From: Chryseobacterium indologenes
Lineage (GTDB): Bacteria; Bacteroidota; Bacteroidia; Flavobacteriales; Weeksellaceae
NCBI GenBank assembly: GCA_016025055.1
Contig: CP065590.1
Location: 992,001 to 1,056,000 of the forward strand
Length of the DNA: 64,000 nucleotides
Direction of reading: 5' to 3'
Each line of letters opens with the position of its first letter. Within the stretch, counting starts at the first letter, position 1. Below are positions 19,509-28,931 of this stretch, in pieces. A program made the position numbers and the translations under genes. The notes beneath the pieces are model-generated. The model had not been told where the DNA came from and searched no databases. It was given only the letters and a program-made list of their open reading frames with translations.

Positions 19509-19879
19509 ATGTTACATTAGACACCATCATCCTTTATGTACAAAATGTTGAATTGCTCAAAAATTTCTACGCTGAACATTTCAATCTGAAAATTATTGAA
19601 GAAGGCCCGATCTGGGTTTTACTGGATGCCGGAGCAGCAAGGATTGGTTTACATAGAATCGGTGATCAGTACATGGAAAAAATAAATACAAATCATATAT
19701 TTGACAGTAATACCAAATTAGTTTTCGAAATTGATATCGATATCGAATCGGCAAGAGCAGAGCTTCTGTCCAAAAATGTAGGAATGAGAGATATTAAAAC
19801 ATTTGAAAACTATAATTTCTGGCTGTGCGACGGTACAGATCCAGAAGGAAATGTATTTCAGCTGAAATGTAAAAAATAA
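19505..19879 (+). CDS. VOC/glyoxalase superfamily protein (124 aa)
   Basis: Paired beta-alpha-beta-beta-beta modules: LDTIILYVQNVELLKNFYAE at the start and FWLCDGTDPEGNVFQLKC at the end are the family landmarks. Metal ligands appear reduced (no obvious first His), so it may be a binding protein and not a glyoxalase. Start overlaps the M48 stop, and 17 bases separate it from the next gene. Confidence 0.75.
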   Translation: MNVTLDTIILYVQNVELLKNFYAEHFNLKIIEEGPIWVLLDAGAARIGLHRIGDQYMEKINTNHIFDSNTKLVFEIDIDIESARAELLSKNVGMRDIKTFENYNFWLCDGTDPEGNVFQLKCKK

Positions 19880-19896
19880 AATAACCAATCTGCACA

Positions 19897-20435
19897 ATGA
19901 AAAAAGTAATACTGGATTTAGCCACCACTTTAGACGGATTTATAGAAGGCCCCAACGGAGAAATCGATTGGTGCATCATGGATGACGACATGGATTTTGA
20001 TGGATTTCTATCCGGTATCGATACCATTTTCTACGGAAGAAAAAGCTACGACCTATGGGGAAACTACCAGCCGGAGGAAAATGCAGCTCCCGCAGAGCAA
20101 CAGCTCTGGAAAGGGGTGCATGCAAAAGATAAATTTGTCTTTTCAAGCCAGCACAGGGAAGATGAAAATGCTACTTTTATTACCTCCGATATCATTGAAA
20201 AGGTTACTGAAATAAAAAATCAGGGTGGAAAAGATATCTGGCTGTACGGCGGGGCGAGCCTTATCAACACTTTTATTCAAAATAATCTGGTGGATGTCTA
20301 TAGAATATCAGTTCATCCGGTTGCTTTAGGAACGGGAAAACCCCTTTTGAAGAGTTAAAAGAAAGATTAAATCTGAAGCTTATCAAAACCAATGTTTTTA
20401 AATCGGGTGTAGTACAGCTTATCTACGAAGTATAA
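19897..20435 (+). CDS. Dihydrofolate reductase / RibD C-terminal family (one-base frameshift)
   Basis: Opens MKKVILDLATTLDGFIEGPNG with the family's S/T-LDGFI motif, followed by DIFYGRKSY-like DTIFYGRKSYDLWG and DIWLYGGASLINTF. One T is missing in the run at 20345-20348; with it the C-terminus is KPLFEELKERLNLKL to VQLIYEV, stop at 20435, about 179 aa. NADPH-dependent reductase fold, substrate unknown. Same operon direction as the M48 and VOC genes. Confidence 0.8.
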
Positions 20436-20463
20436 GTATGAAAAGACTTTAAAAAATTAAAAA

Positions 20464-20498
20464 AAATAACCGTTCATGATAAGAATGGTTATTTTTTT
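20464..20498 (+). terminator. Terminator of the M48-VOC-reductase operon
   Basis: AATAACCGTTC and GAATGGTTATT around ATGATAA, followed by a T-run. Confidence 0.85.
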
Positions 20499-20561
20499 GA
20501 CCACAGATTTATATTTTTATTACTTTTATCTACCACAAAATCAATCAATGAAATAATATTT

Positions 20562-20945
20562 ATGCCCCACTTTATCATAGATTGTTCAGAAGATATTCTC
20601 CAGCTAAAAACAGCCGGAGAAATCATGAATGTAGTATATGAAGCTGCTGATGCTACAGGTTTATTTGCCCCTAATGATATTAAGGTAAGACTGCAGCCTT
20701 ATCAATATTACCGGTTGGCAGAACATAAAAAAAACTTCCTGCATGTCTTCGGATACATTATGGAAGGACGAACCACGAAACAGAAAGCCGGCTTATCAAG
20801 ACAGATCAGTCTCCGGCTTACGGAATTGCTTCCCGATATTTCTTTTCTGTCGGTCAACATCAGTGAATTCGAAGCCGCAACTTACAGCAATAAAGCCCTG
20901 ATCAATCCCGAAAATAAAGGTAAAGACAGGCATTTTGGACTATAA
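20562..20945 (+). CDS. 5-carboxymethyl-2-hydroxymuconate isomerase family (127 aa)
   Basis: Starts MPHFIIDCSEDIL with the N-terminal Pro used as catalytic base in the tautomerase/CHMI group. Contains VRLQPYQYY and FGYIMEGRTTKQKAGL, and ends NISEFEAATYSNKAL, all typical of HpcD-like proteins. In aromatic degradation CHMI isomerises the homoprotocatechuate ring-fission product, but no other pathway gene is near, so the in vivo substrate is open. Confidence 0.8.
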   Translation: MPHFIIDCSEDILQLKTAGEIMNVVYEAADATGLFAPNDIKVRLQPYQYYRLAEHKKNFLHVFGYIMEGRTTKQKAGLSRQISLRLTELLPDISFLSVNISEFEAATYSNKALINPENKGKDRHFGL

Positions 20946-20972
20946 TATCAAATCAACAAAATAGTAATCATC

Positions 20973-21476
20973 ATGAGTTTAAAAACATTAACCGTAAAAA
21001 GCGTTCAGTACAACAATTGGGTAGTCAACAAATATATTGACTGGTTATCCACAAAATCGGATGAACAGCTTAATCAGGAAACCATATCAAGCTTCCCGAC
21101 TATTTTAAAAACGTTACATCACATCTGGCAAACTCAAGAGTACTGGTGGAGCCATATTGCAGAAAATAATGAATTCGATTTTGAAAAGACAGCGGCAGCA
21201 AGCAGTAAGGAAGAAGTTTTCAATGCCATTAAAAACAATTCACAAAAATTAGTAGATTATGTAGAAAGTCTATCTGAAGAAGATCTTTCTAAAAATGTAA
21301 AAATTGAATCCCAATGGTTTCAATGTGATTTCTCCAAATACGAATACATCCAGCATGCTATTCTTCACAGCACCTATCACAGAGGCCAAATTGTAACGAT
21401 GGGAAGAAATGTAGGAATTACTGATGCTCCGATGACTGATTTTAACTTCTGGAATATTTATAAAGATCAGAAGTAA
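20973..21476 (+). CDS. DinB family protein (167 aa)
   Basis: DinB/YfiT four-helix bundle. Putative metal ligands: His in LKTLHHIWQTQEYWW near residue 47, and His pair HSTYHRGQI near residue 130. Often thiol-dependent transferases, otherwise unknown. 27 bases behind the isomerase. A perfect DnaA box (21045-21053) lies within the coding sequence. Confidence 0.8.
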   Translation: MSLKTLTVKSVQYNNWVVNKYIDWLSTKSDEQLNQETISSFPTILKTLHHIWQTQEYWWSHIAENNEFDFEKTAAASSKEEVFNAIKNNSQKLVDYVESLSEEDLSKNVKIESQWFQCDFSKYEYIQHAILHSTYHRGQIVTMGRNVGITDAPMTDFNFWNIYKDQK

Positions 21477-22318
21477 AAAATTCATTAACGAAATATTAAA
21501 AACGGAATAATAAAATACATCAGGATCATGAGAAAACAGCTTCTAAAACCTGTAAATTTTTCCGTTTTTAATCCTTTTTATACATTTCCCTTGCCAGAAA
21601 ATATTGTATTAAAGTATCGCGGAAACACCATATCTGAAACAAAAATGGCAATACCGGAAATACGAAAAATACATATAAAACCGATACTTATCCACAATAT
21701 CATAATTTTAAAAAATTCTCCCACTCACTCACAGAGATGATTTTTCCGGTTTCCAGTACGTACATTATGGCAACCTGATCTTATTTGTACGTTATAAAAG
21801 ATGTGGATAACTTTTATTACACTTATAACTATTGTGGATAAAATATGGATAAGTTTTTTTCAAAACAATTCGAAACATCCCATAAACACATAATAAACTG
21901 CACTTTGACTCTGGAAAAAGCATATTTCAACAATGGATAATACCATGTGGATATTTTTTGTGGATAACTTTTCCTGATCCTTTTTTCCCAAAAGTGTTTC
22001 CTGAAGGCACTTCATTTTATGAATATTTATTCATACTCATTTATGATTTATTTTTTGTAAATTGCATCAGATTAATAAGTCACCAACTAATGAAATACAA
22101 ACCATGAAAAATACACCAACCATGAGAAAGAAAGGCTAATCTCTCCTATCCAAAACAGCCGGCCACTCATCTCAATGAGCTTGTGAAAAAACAGCTCAGC
22201 CTGTCCGGATAATTATTCCACTCAAAACATTACGTCCTATACTCACAGCATGATCATGTTGTGATAAGCAATTTTTATATCCATAAACTAAATAATTCAA
22301 AAAAAATCCCTCATTCAA
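21477..22318. other. Long AT-rich gene-free stretch, DnaA-box cluster 1
   Basis: Perfect TTATCCACA boxes at 21688-21696 (+), 21802-21810 (-), 21833-21841 (-) and 21959-21967 (-), with one-mismatch copies at 21844-21852 and 21946-21954. Long A/T tracts could serve as an unwinding element. Short ORFs here (for example 21528) have no support. A 29-codon Lys-rich reading frame near 22100-22210 is interrupted and doubtful. Confidence 0.7.
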
Positions 22319-23158
22319 ATGACAACAACAGACACCCAAGAACTCATCATTCCTTATATCGGGGAAACATCTCCTTACACCATCATCCCGGAACACATCA
22401 TCTTAAAAGATAACAGTATAGAAACAGAACTTAACAACTGTAATTTTGAGAATGAAAATTTCCTTAAATTTTTGAAAACACTGGCATCTTTAGCAAGCTG
22501 CAGTTTGCACCAGGTTTTAAGCAATTCTGCAAAAGAAAAAACATACTTTATCGGAGAAAAACTCCGTATAAAAAAGATATCTTACAAAGATTCGCCAGCC
22601 TCTGTGACCATCACAGGAGAGAGCATACTGGAATCCGGAAGAAGAGGGAAAACCCATCTCACAGTAAAAGATAAAGTGTCGGAGGAAACAGTATATTCTT
22701 TCGAACTGGATCATTATATCATCACCAAGGAAACATTTAAGGCATTGTATAAAAATTATTTTGAACCGGATGTCATTATGTATTATGATGAAAAACTTCC
22801 GAAGACACAGATTATCAAGACATCCGCTGACCATCAGTTTATTATATCGATAGACCCTTTTACTCCCAATCAATGTAAAGGCCATTTTGAAAATTATCCG
22901 ATAGTTCCATTTTTGTTTGTTATCAAATGTATCTTAAGAGAAATCTTCCGTTTTTTCGGCGCTGACAATTGCCACGAAATCAACAACCTCGAAGGACATC
23001 CCACCAAAGCGATTCCCATTGAAACAAAATTGGAAGTGGATGTTTTTTACCAGACATTCCTAAAAGATCAAACGTATATAAAGTGTGAAATAAAAGATGC
23101 TTCAGGGTATTCTTACGCTGTTCTTATGGTTAACCTTAAATCAAAATACACTAAATAA
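22319..23158 (+). CDS. Double hotdog-fold protein (FabA/FabZ-like)
   Basis: 279 residues. The C-terminal half contains CKGHFENYPIVPFLFVIK, matching the GHFP-x-x-P-x-x-P signature of FabZ/AfsA-type hotdog dehydratases and thioesterases (His about residue 192). The N-terminal half repeats a weaker hotdog pattern. Likely acts on an acyl thioester, perhaps in lipid or secondary metabolite synthesis. No fatty acid or polyketide genes adjoin. Set between two DnaA-box clusters; whether that matters is unknown. Confidence 0.55.
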   Translation: MTTTDTQELIIPYIGETSPYTIIPEHIILKDNSIETELNNCNFENENFLKFLKTLASLASCSLHQVLSNSAKEKTYFIGEKLRIKKISYKDSPASVTITGESILESGRRGKTHLTVKDKVSEETVYSFELDHYIITKETFKALYKNYFEPDVIMYYDEKLPKTQIIKTSADHQFIISIDPFTPNQCKGHFENYPIVPFLFVIKCILREIFRFFGADNCHEINNLEGHPTKAIPIETKLEVDVFYQTFLKDQTYIKCEIKDASGYSYAVLMVNLKSKYTK

Positions 23159-23520
23159 ACAGTAGAACACATCAAATCCCTGCATCACATCAATGCAGGG
23201 ATTATTAAATTTAATGTCATGAGACAGCCCTATGATACAAGCAAAATAATGTGGATAACTTTTTAAATATCTTATTTGACACATAGGTAAAATGTGGATA
23301 ACTTTTCCCCACAACAAATAAATAAACAGAATACATTATTTATCAATAGATTATATTTAAATACAAAATATCCACCAATTAAAATTGTTGTGGATAAGTT
23401 ATGTTGATAAGTTATCCGCATAGCATTTTAAAGTTTTTCATTATCAGAAACAGAAGGGCATTTATCTTCACCGGTCTTTTTGTACATTAGTTCCTCTAAA
23501 ACTTCAATAAAAACAGACCC
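23159..23520. other. AT-rich gene-free stretch, DnaA-box cluster 2
   Basis: Perfect DnaA boxes at 23250-23258, 23293-23301 and 23389-23397 (all -), plus one-mismatch boxes 23402-23410 and 23412-23420. Starts with a hairpin (23175-23203) AATCCCTGCAT/ATGCAGGGATT that may end the hotdog gene. Confidence 0.7.
23175..23203 (+). terminator. Hairpin after the hotdog gene
   Basis: 11-nt arms AATCCCTGCAT/ATGCAGGGATT around CACATCA-like loop; tail is AT-rich, not a clean T-run. Confidence 0.55.
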
Positions 23521-24297
23521 ATGGAAAAATATACAAAGTCATCAGACCATCAGAAAATATATTATAAAGAATCCGGCAGCGGAAAAACAGCTCTTATCTT
23601 CGTTCATGGATGGCTGGGGAATTCAACATGGTGGGACCATCAACAGGAATATTTCGATCATAAGTACCACGTCATCCAAATGGATCTGGCGGGCCACGGA
23701 AAGTCTGATTCCTCCAGGCAAAACTGGACAAGCGGATCGTATGCGGACGATATCAAAGCAGTAGTTGATGATATAGGTTCTTCGGAAATTATTCTTATCG
23801 GCCATTCCATGTCGGGCGCTTATGTCCTTGAGGCAGCATTGAAAATACCGAACGTAAAAGCAGTTGTCCTGATCGACACACTAAAGAATTTAGACGAATC
23901 TTATACTGAAGAACAAATAGAACAAACGCTCACCTATTACCGTAAAGACTTCAGAGATGCGGTAGAAAACTTCCTCCCTCAACATCTTTTTGCAGAACAG
24001 ACGCCACCTGCCATAAGAGAGAAAATACAGCATGAATTTCTTCGGAATGAACCGGAACTGGCAGTTGATCTGCTCAGCCCGTTATACAAAACTGATTCAA
24101 AGGATATTGCCAAGCATCTCAAAGTACCGGTGGTTGCCATCAATTCTGACGCCTCTCCTACCCATAGAGATGCTAACCGTAAGTATTTTAAAGAATACGA
24201 TTATGTAACTATAGAGGGTGTCGGGCATTATCCTATGCTGGAAAAGCCTGAAGAATTCAATATTCTACTTGAGAATGCCATCAAAAACCTCATTTGA
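23521..24297 (+). CDS. Alpha/beta hydrolase (258 aa)
   Basis: Cytosolic fold-complete hydrolase: oxyanion strand FVHGWLGNSTWW (about residues 25-40), DLAGHGKSD, nucleophile elbow GHSMSGAY (Ser about 98), acid strand VVAINSDASP and catalytic His in GVGHYPMLEKP (about 240). Similar to esterase/haloperoxidase-type enzymes. The start is the ATG at 23521 after a purine-rich stretch. The DUF2200 gene begins two bases after its stop. Confidence 0.85.
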   Translation: MEKYTKSSDHQKIYYKESGSGKTALIFVHGWLGNSTWWDHQQEYFDHKYHVIQMDLAGHGKSDSSRQNWTSGSYADDIKAVVDDIGSSEIILIGHSMSGAYVLEAALKIPNVKAVVLIDTLKNLDESYTEEQIEQTLTYYRKDFRDAVENFLPQHLFAEQTPPAIREKIQHEFLRNEPELAVDLLSPLYKTDSKDIAKHLKVPVVAINSDASPTHRDANRKYFKEYDYVTIEGVGHYPMLEKPEEFNILLENAIKNLI

Positions 24298-24299
24298 TC

Positions 24300-24649
24300 A
24301 TGCAGAATACCAAAATCTTCACAACAGCTTTCGCCAGTGTTTATCCACATTATATTCAAAAAGCAGAAAAAAGGGACGCACCCGGGAAGAGGTACATGAA
24401 ATTATATTCTGGCTGACCGGCTATGATGAGACAGCTTTGCAGGAAATACTGGATAACAGGACAGATTTTAAAACTTTTTTTGAAAATGCCCCGCAAATAA
24501 ATCCTAATACCTCATTGATAACCGGAGTTATCTGTGGGTATCGCGTAGAAGAGATTGAAGATCAACTGATGCGAAACATCCGTTACTTAGACAAACTCAT
24601 CGACGAGCTCGCCAAAGGCAAACCCATGGAGAAAATATTGAGAAAATAA
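24300..24649 (+). CDS. DUF2200 family protein (one-base frameshift)
   Basis: Start at 24300 gives MQNTKIFTTAFASVYPHYI, the family's usual N-terminus. One A is missing in the A6 run at 24367-24372; restoring it joins QKAEKKGRTREEVHEIIFWL and the conserved LITGVICGYRVEEIED, ending GKPMEKILRK (about 116 aa, usual length). A longer open frame from 24218 is only an artefact of the shift. Function unknown. A perfect DnaA box lies at 24341-24349 within the coding part. Confidence 0.9.
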
Positions 24650-24845
24650 TATCATTCAAAATATCTGCAGAATACCATTCCTTACCGGGATGGTTTTTGT
24701 ATCACCCCTTCGTACCTATCGAAAAATACTATCACAAAACTCTTCCTCAATTCAAAAAACTTCCCGAAATTAGCGCCCTGTGCGTTAAATACTATTCAAT
24801 GAAATAAAAATTTAAATTACAACATACAGCAAAACTTAGTATAAG

Positions 24846-24968
24846 TTTTCTTCGGGGCAGGGTGCAATTCCCTACCGGCGGTTACAGTCCGCGACTCCTT
24901 TCTTTTGAAGGGACTGATCTGGTGAAATTCCGGAACCGACAGTTACAGTCTGGATGGGAGAAGAAAAT
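24846..24968 (+). ncRNA. FMN riboswitch (RFN element)
   Basis: Classic RFN layout: TTCGGGGCAGGGTGCAATTC, then CCTACCGGCGGT, AGTCCGCGAC, GGTGAAATTCCGG, CCGACAGT and AGTCTGGATGGGAGAAG; the ends TTTTCTTC and GAAGAAAA pair as P1. Downstream (24975-25010) a GATTCC/GGAATC hairpin could form the expression platform before the ribB start. Senses FMN and represses riboflavin synthesis. Confidence 0.95.
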
Positions 24969-25061
24969 GAGATGATCGATAAGATTCCTTAGGGGCTCTT
25001 ATGGAATCGTATTTCATTTCCATGTACCGAAGACTATTTTAACTTTTAAAAGTAAAATAAC

Positions 25062-25709
25062 ATGGAAAAATTATTAGAACAATTCGGAGCAACCTCCAAA
25101 GAACGTGTAGAAAAGGCACTTTCAACATTACAACAAGGAAAAGGCATTCTACTGGTAGATGACGAAAACCGTGAGAACGAAGGTGACATCATCTATCCCG
25201 CTTCCACCATTACAGAACAAGACATGGCACTTCTGATCCGCGAATGCAGCGGTATTGTTTGTTTATGTATTTCTGAGGAAAAAAGTAAGCACCTCAACCT
25301 CCGTCCGATGGTGGAAAACAACAATTCGAAAAATCAAACCGCATTCACCATTACGATCGAAGCTAAGGAAGGCGTAGAGTCCGGGGTTTCTGCAAAAGAC
25401 CGGGTGACTACCATAAGAACGGCCGTAGCACCCAATGCCCTGGCAGAACATATTGCCAGCCCGGGACATGTTTTCCCTTTAATAGCCAAAAAAGGAGGCG
25501 TATTTGAAAGACGTGGCCATACCGAAGGCAGCGTTGATCTTGTAAAAATGGCAAACCTTGGCGATGATGCCGTACTTTGTGAGCTTACTAATGAAGACGG
25601 CTCTATGGCAAGACTCCCGGAAATTGCAGAATTCGCCGTTAAAAAAGGAATGACCGTCGTTACGATTGAAGATATATATGCGTACCGCAAAATGATTCTC
25701 AGCAACTAA
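25062..25709 (+). CDS. ribB: 3,4-dihydroxy-2-butanone-4-phosphate synthase
   Basis: 215 residues; converts ribulose 5-phosphate into the four-carbon precursor of riboflavin. Seen: [12 protein letters not shown] (metal-binding acidic loop), the [10 protein letters not shown] strand, and [28 protein letters not shown] (shown in part as GHVFPL and RGHTE), the active-site motifs. Stand-alone RibB with no fused GTP cyclohydrolase II domain. Directly controlled by the FMN riboswitch upstream. Confidence 0.95.
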   Translation: MEKLLEQFGATSKERVEKALSTLQQGKGILLVDDENRENEGDIIYPASTITEQDMALLIRECSGIVCLCISEEKSKHLNLRPMVENNNSKNQTAFTITIEAKEGVESGVSAKDRVTTIRTAVAPNALAEHIASPGHVFPLIAKKGGVFERRGHTEGSVDLVKMANLGDDAVLCELTNEDGSMARLPEIAEFAVKKGMTVVTIEDIYAYRKMILSN

Positions 25710-25740
25710 AGTCACATCAGTTATTTAACGCACAATACGA

Positions 25741-25778
25741 ATCCGTCTTACAAATTGTTTTGAGACGGATTTTTTTAT
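25741..25778 (+). terminator. ribB terminator
   Basis: ATCCGTCT and AGACGGAT with a loop of about 14 bases, then T7. Ends before the convergent TonB-type gene. Confidence 0.85.
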
Positions 25779-25799
25779 TTTGGTTAAACAGTATAAATT

Positions 25800-27883
25800 T
25801 TAAAAAGTAGCTGCCGGCGCTGTTTCATTATTCAGTTTTCTTTGTATTTCCGTTTTTTTACCCTTTGAAAAATCATAACTGAGCCCCAGAATAAACATTG
25901 ATTTATTATTCATGATCTGCGTGTGTAATCGATAGTCCACAAGGCTTTCCGGTAAACTTTTCGTTTTATATTCCGAAGGCATTCCTATCCAGTACATTCC
26001 TGTAGAAAAGGTCCAGTTTTTTAATTTATAACTGACAAAAATGTGATTCTGATTCTCATTGGTATTAAGAAAGGCCCCACTCAGGCTATATACAGGAATA
26101 TTGAACATATATTGAAATGAAAACAACTTATATTCCGAAGATAATATAAACGAATTTCCTAAATAATTATTCTTAATCAATGCTCCCGAACTTGTTTTTA
26201 TCGTCTCCGAAGTAGGCGTCAACACAAGCTTTACCACAAGAAGGCTATTGCCAAAAGGCTTATAAGAACCTGTTATCTGAGCTCCATACCTTTGCCCATT
26301 CTGTCCGTTTTCATAGGTCAAAGCATATCCTCCGCGTTCCTCATCCAGTACATAATACTGATTAATTACCCGATCCGTATACCTGTAAAATAAACCTGCA
26401 TTAAAATCAAAATGTTTATTGTTAAAAGAATAAGTCAAAGCATTAGAAAAAACCTGCTGGGATTTTAAAAAGGATTTCCCCGCTGTACGATATTGGGAGC
26501 CAGCTGTACAACATTACTGCTTAACGCATTACTTACAGGACTTACCGGACTAAAACTTCCCGTAAAGCGAAGGGTCTGATTATTTTTCAACTGATAACTT
26601 ACAATAACTTTAGGAGTAAAAGTCCATTCATTAAAAGTATTCTCTGCACTCTTATTATGAATATTGGTGAGCCCAGCACCAATGCGATAGCTCAACTGAC
26701 CAGCCTTACCTGAAAATTCAGAATAAAAATACTGCTCAAGATAATTGACATTATATCGGGAAAAGCCGCTCAGATTATTCAAATCATTGGAAATTGAGGT
26801 ATTCGAAACCCGATATCCCGATGACAGTTTCCCTGCTTTAAAATCATGGGTATGTGCCAGCTCTCCTACCCAACTGGTTTGTTTAGCTTTAAGCGTCATA
26901 TCATTATCATATACGGAAAGTCCGGAACCGATAACCCATTCCTGAGCGGTTTCTGAAGTACCAGTTGTATAATGAGATCCAACCAGATTAATGCTCAGCT
27001 CGTCTTTTTCACCGACCTTTTTAGAATAATAAAGATCCAGCTTAGGAATAACGTAGTCGGAGCCGTTATTTTTAAACATGGCATGTTCTTCGATAAGATT
27101 ATCCTTTGTAAAAACACTTTGCCCTGTGCCTTTTGAAAATCTGCTGAAAATATTCATATCCAGCTTCGCCTGAAAAGCATAATCATCAGGGACCAGGCGT
27201 GTATAACGTAATGCCATATTCTGGTTGGTATATCCAAAATGATCTTTTCTGTTTTCATTAGAACGGTAATGCAATCCGCTTAACTGATAATCGTAAATAC
27301 TGTTGACTCTCCTATCATTATAATCTCTTACATTTATAGAATATTCAAACCCGAAATCATTGCTACCTTTTGTAAAATTGGCATATGCAGAACCATTAAC
27401 AAATCCAGTATTTAAAGCTGACGAAACATCTGCACCAAAAATATATCCTGTTTCCGTAGACTTTGTTAAAATGTTCACAACGGTATCTGCTCTTGCCGAC
27501 CAGCGAGCGGGAGGAATATCATAATACTCTACTTTCACTACTTCGCCGGGAGCAATACTACGGATTTGCAGGTCGGTAGCTTCTATGCCGTTGATCAGAA
27601 ATAGTGTGGTACCCCCCTTCGTACTCGTAATGGTATTGGATACAGGATCAAGCTGTAATTCAGGAAGAGTTTTCAGTAAATCTTTAGCATATCGCGCTCT
27701 TTCGAGCGCTTCCTTATCAAATGTATACACCGCTTTATCCGCAAACTGTTTTTTACGTTGTGATTTTATAATGACTTCCTGAATGTCTTTCGTCTGTGAA
27801 GCTGCCGCAGTGTCTTTGCTTTTTTCCTGTGAAAACAATAGGTTTCCGCAAAGAACAAATAGGGTGTATAACGTTTTTTTCAT
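25800..27883 (-). CDS. TonB-dependent receptor-like outer membrane barrel (one-base frameshift)
   Basis: Signal peptide MKKTLYTLFVLCGNLLFSQ, then a plug-like domain (EVIIKSQRKKQFADKAVYTF, LKTLPELQLDP, TTLFLINGIEATD) and a long beta barrel with alternating aromatic strands. One A is missing in the A5 run at 26467-26471 (+ strand), splitting the barrel after VQRGNPF; restored it continues LKSQQVFSNALTYSFNNK. Full length about 694 aa. Belongs to the outer-membrane beta-barrel family without a carboxypeptidase-like N-domain. Substrate unknown. Confidence 0.85.
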
Positions 27884-28068
27884 GTCAGGCAGATTATACC
27901 TTTAGGACAATTCACTTTTAAAATTTGTTACACTTTATTATTCCATATCAAATAAAAAACAGATCAATTATGATTTTGTAATAGAATTTTTTTCGTTAAT
28001 TATTTTTATTATGTTAAATTCAGCCCGTTTTTTGCTGGTACTTTTTAACACCACAAAACAAATAGAAC

Positions 28069-28821
28069 ATGAAAAAAGCAATCATACCTGTCCTCTGCTT
28101 CCTTTTTTCAGAAGTAAGTGCACAGGAAATTTCTGGTCCCACAGGGGAAAGGATGAATATCGTCAAGACCAATGTCACCGGCTATGTATTCAGAAATATC
28201 AATCTGTCTTATGAGAGAGCTTTCACCCAATGGTTTTCTATTAATATCGGTTTCGGAACAATGCCCGAAGGAAAAGTACCGTTCATTAATGCCTTTCTGA
28301 AAGATAAAGATGAGAAGAGATTTGAAAATCTTCGGGTAAAAGCAACCAACTTTACCATTGAACCCAGATTCTACCTGGGACAAGGTTATGGAAAAGGATT
28401 TTATATTGCTCCTTATTACCGGTATTCTGATGTTTCATCGAATACTTTCGATTTTTATTACGATTATAATGGCCCTGATGGAAACACCTATCAGATTCCC
28501 CTTAAAGGCGGAGGAAGTGCCAAAGGAAACAGCGGCGGAGTAATGGTTGGGGTACAGTTTTTCCTCACCAGAAGCCAGAACCTTGTTCTTGATTTCTGGA
28601 TCGCAGGAGCCCATTACGGAGGCGGAAAAGGTGATTTCAGTATGACCTCCGATTATGTACTTACCCCGGATATGCAGGCACAGCTTAAAAAAGAAATTGA
28701 AAACCTCGACATCCCTTTTGTAAAATATACCGTAGAAACCGATGCCAATGGTGCCAGAATAAAAGTAGACGGACCATGGGCCGGCTTCAGAAGCGGACTT
28801 TCCCTGGGGTATAGATTTTAA
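28069..28821 (+). CDS. DUF3575-like outer membrane beta-barrel (250 aa)
   Basis: Signal peptide ending EVSAQ. Then KTNVTGYVFRNINLSYERAF, the entry strand typical of DUF3575 barrels, IEPRFYLGQGYGKGFYIAPY, a VGVQFF strand and terminal SGLSLGYRF with the C-terminal Phe expected of Omp insertion. Surface or outer-membrane protein of unknown role. Single gene with a terminator at 28845. Confidence 0.8.
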   Translation: MKKAIIPVLCFLFSEVSAQEISGPTGERMNIVKTNVTGYVFRNINLSYERAFTQWFSINIGFGTMPEGKVPFINAFLKDKDEKRFENLRVKATNFTIEPRFYLGQGYGKGFYIAPYYRYSDVSSNTFDFYYDYNGPDGNTYQIPLKGGGSAKGNSGGVMVGVQFFLTRSQNLVLDFWIAGAHYGGGKGDFSMTSDYVLTPDMQAQLKKEIENLDIPFVKYTVETDANGARIKVDGPWAGFRSGLSLGYRF

Positions 28822-28844
28822 AAAGATTATCGAAGGCCTTTACA

Positions 28845-28875
28845 ACCGTTCTTTTTTCAGGGCGGTTTTGTTTTT
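28845..28875 (+). terminator. Terminator of the DUF3575-like gene
   Basis: AACCG and CGGTT arms with loop, followed by a T-rich tract. Confidence 0.75.
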
Positions 28876-28931
28876 CATCGAAATTTGTATTTTAGCTGTC
28901 ATCAGACTAAAATTTTGGGGATTATAAAACC

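Noticed and set aside
21528..21740. 70-aa ORF in the DnaA-box region
   Set aside because: Low-complexity translation, overlaps a DnaA box, no conserved features.
22103..22211. Short Lys-rich frame MRKKANLSYPKQ...
   Set aside because: Needs a base removed and has no leader motif or terminator; too weak.
24218..24649. Longer gene starting inside the hydrolase
   Set aside because: The N-terminal part is out of the DUF2200 frame; the true start is 24300 with a one-base error downstream.
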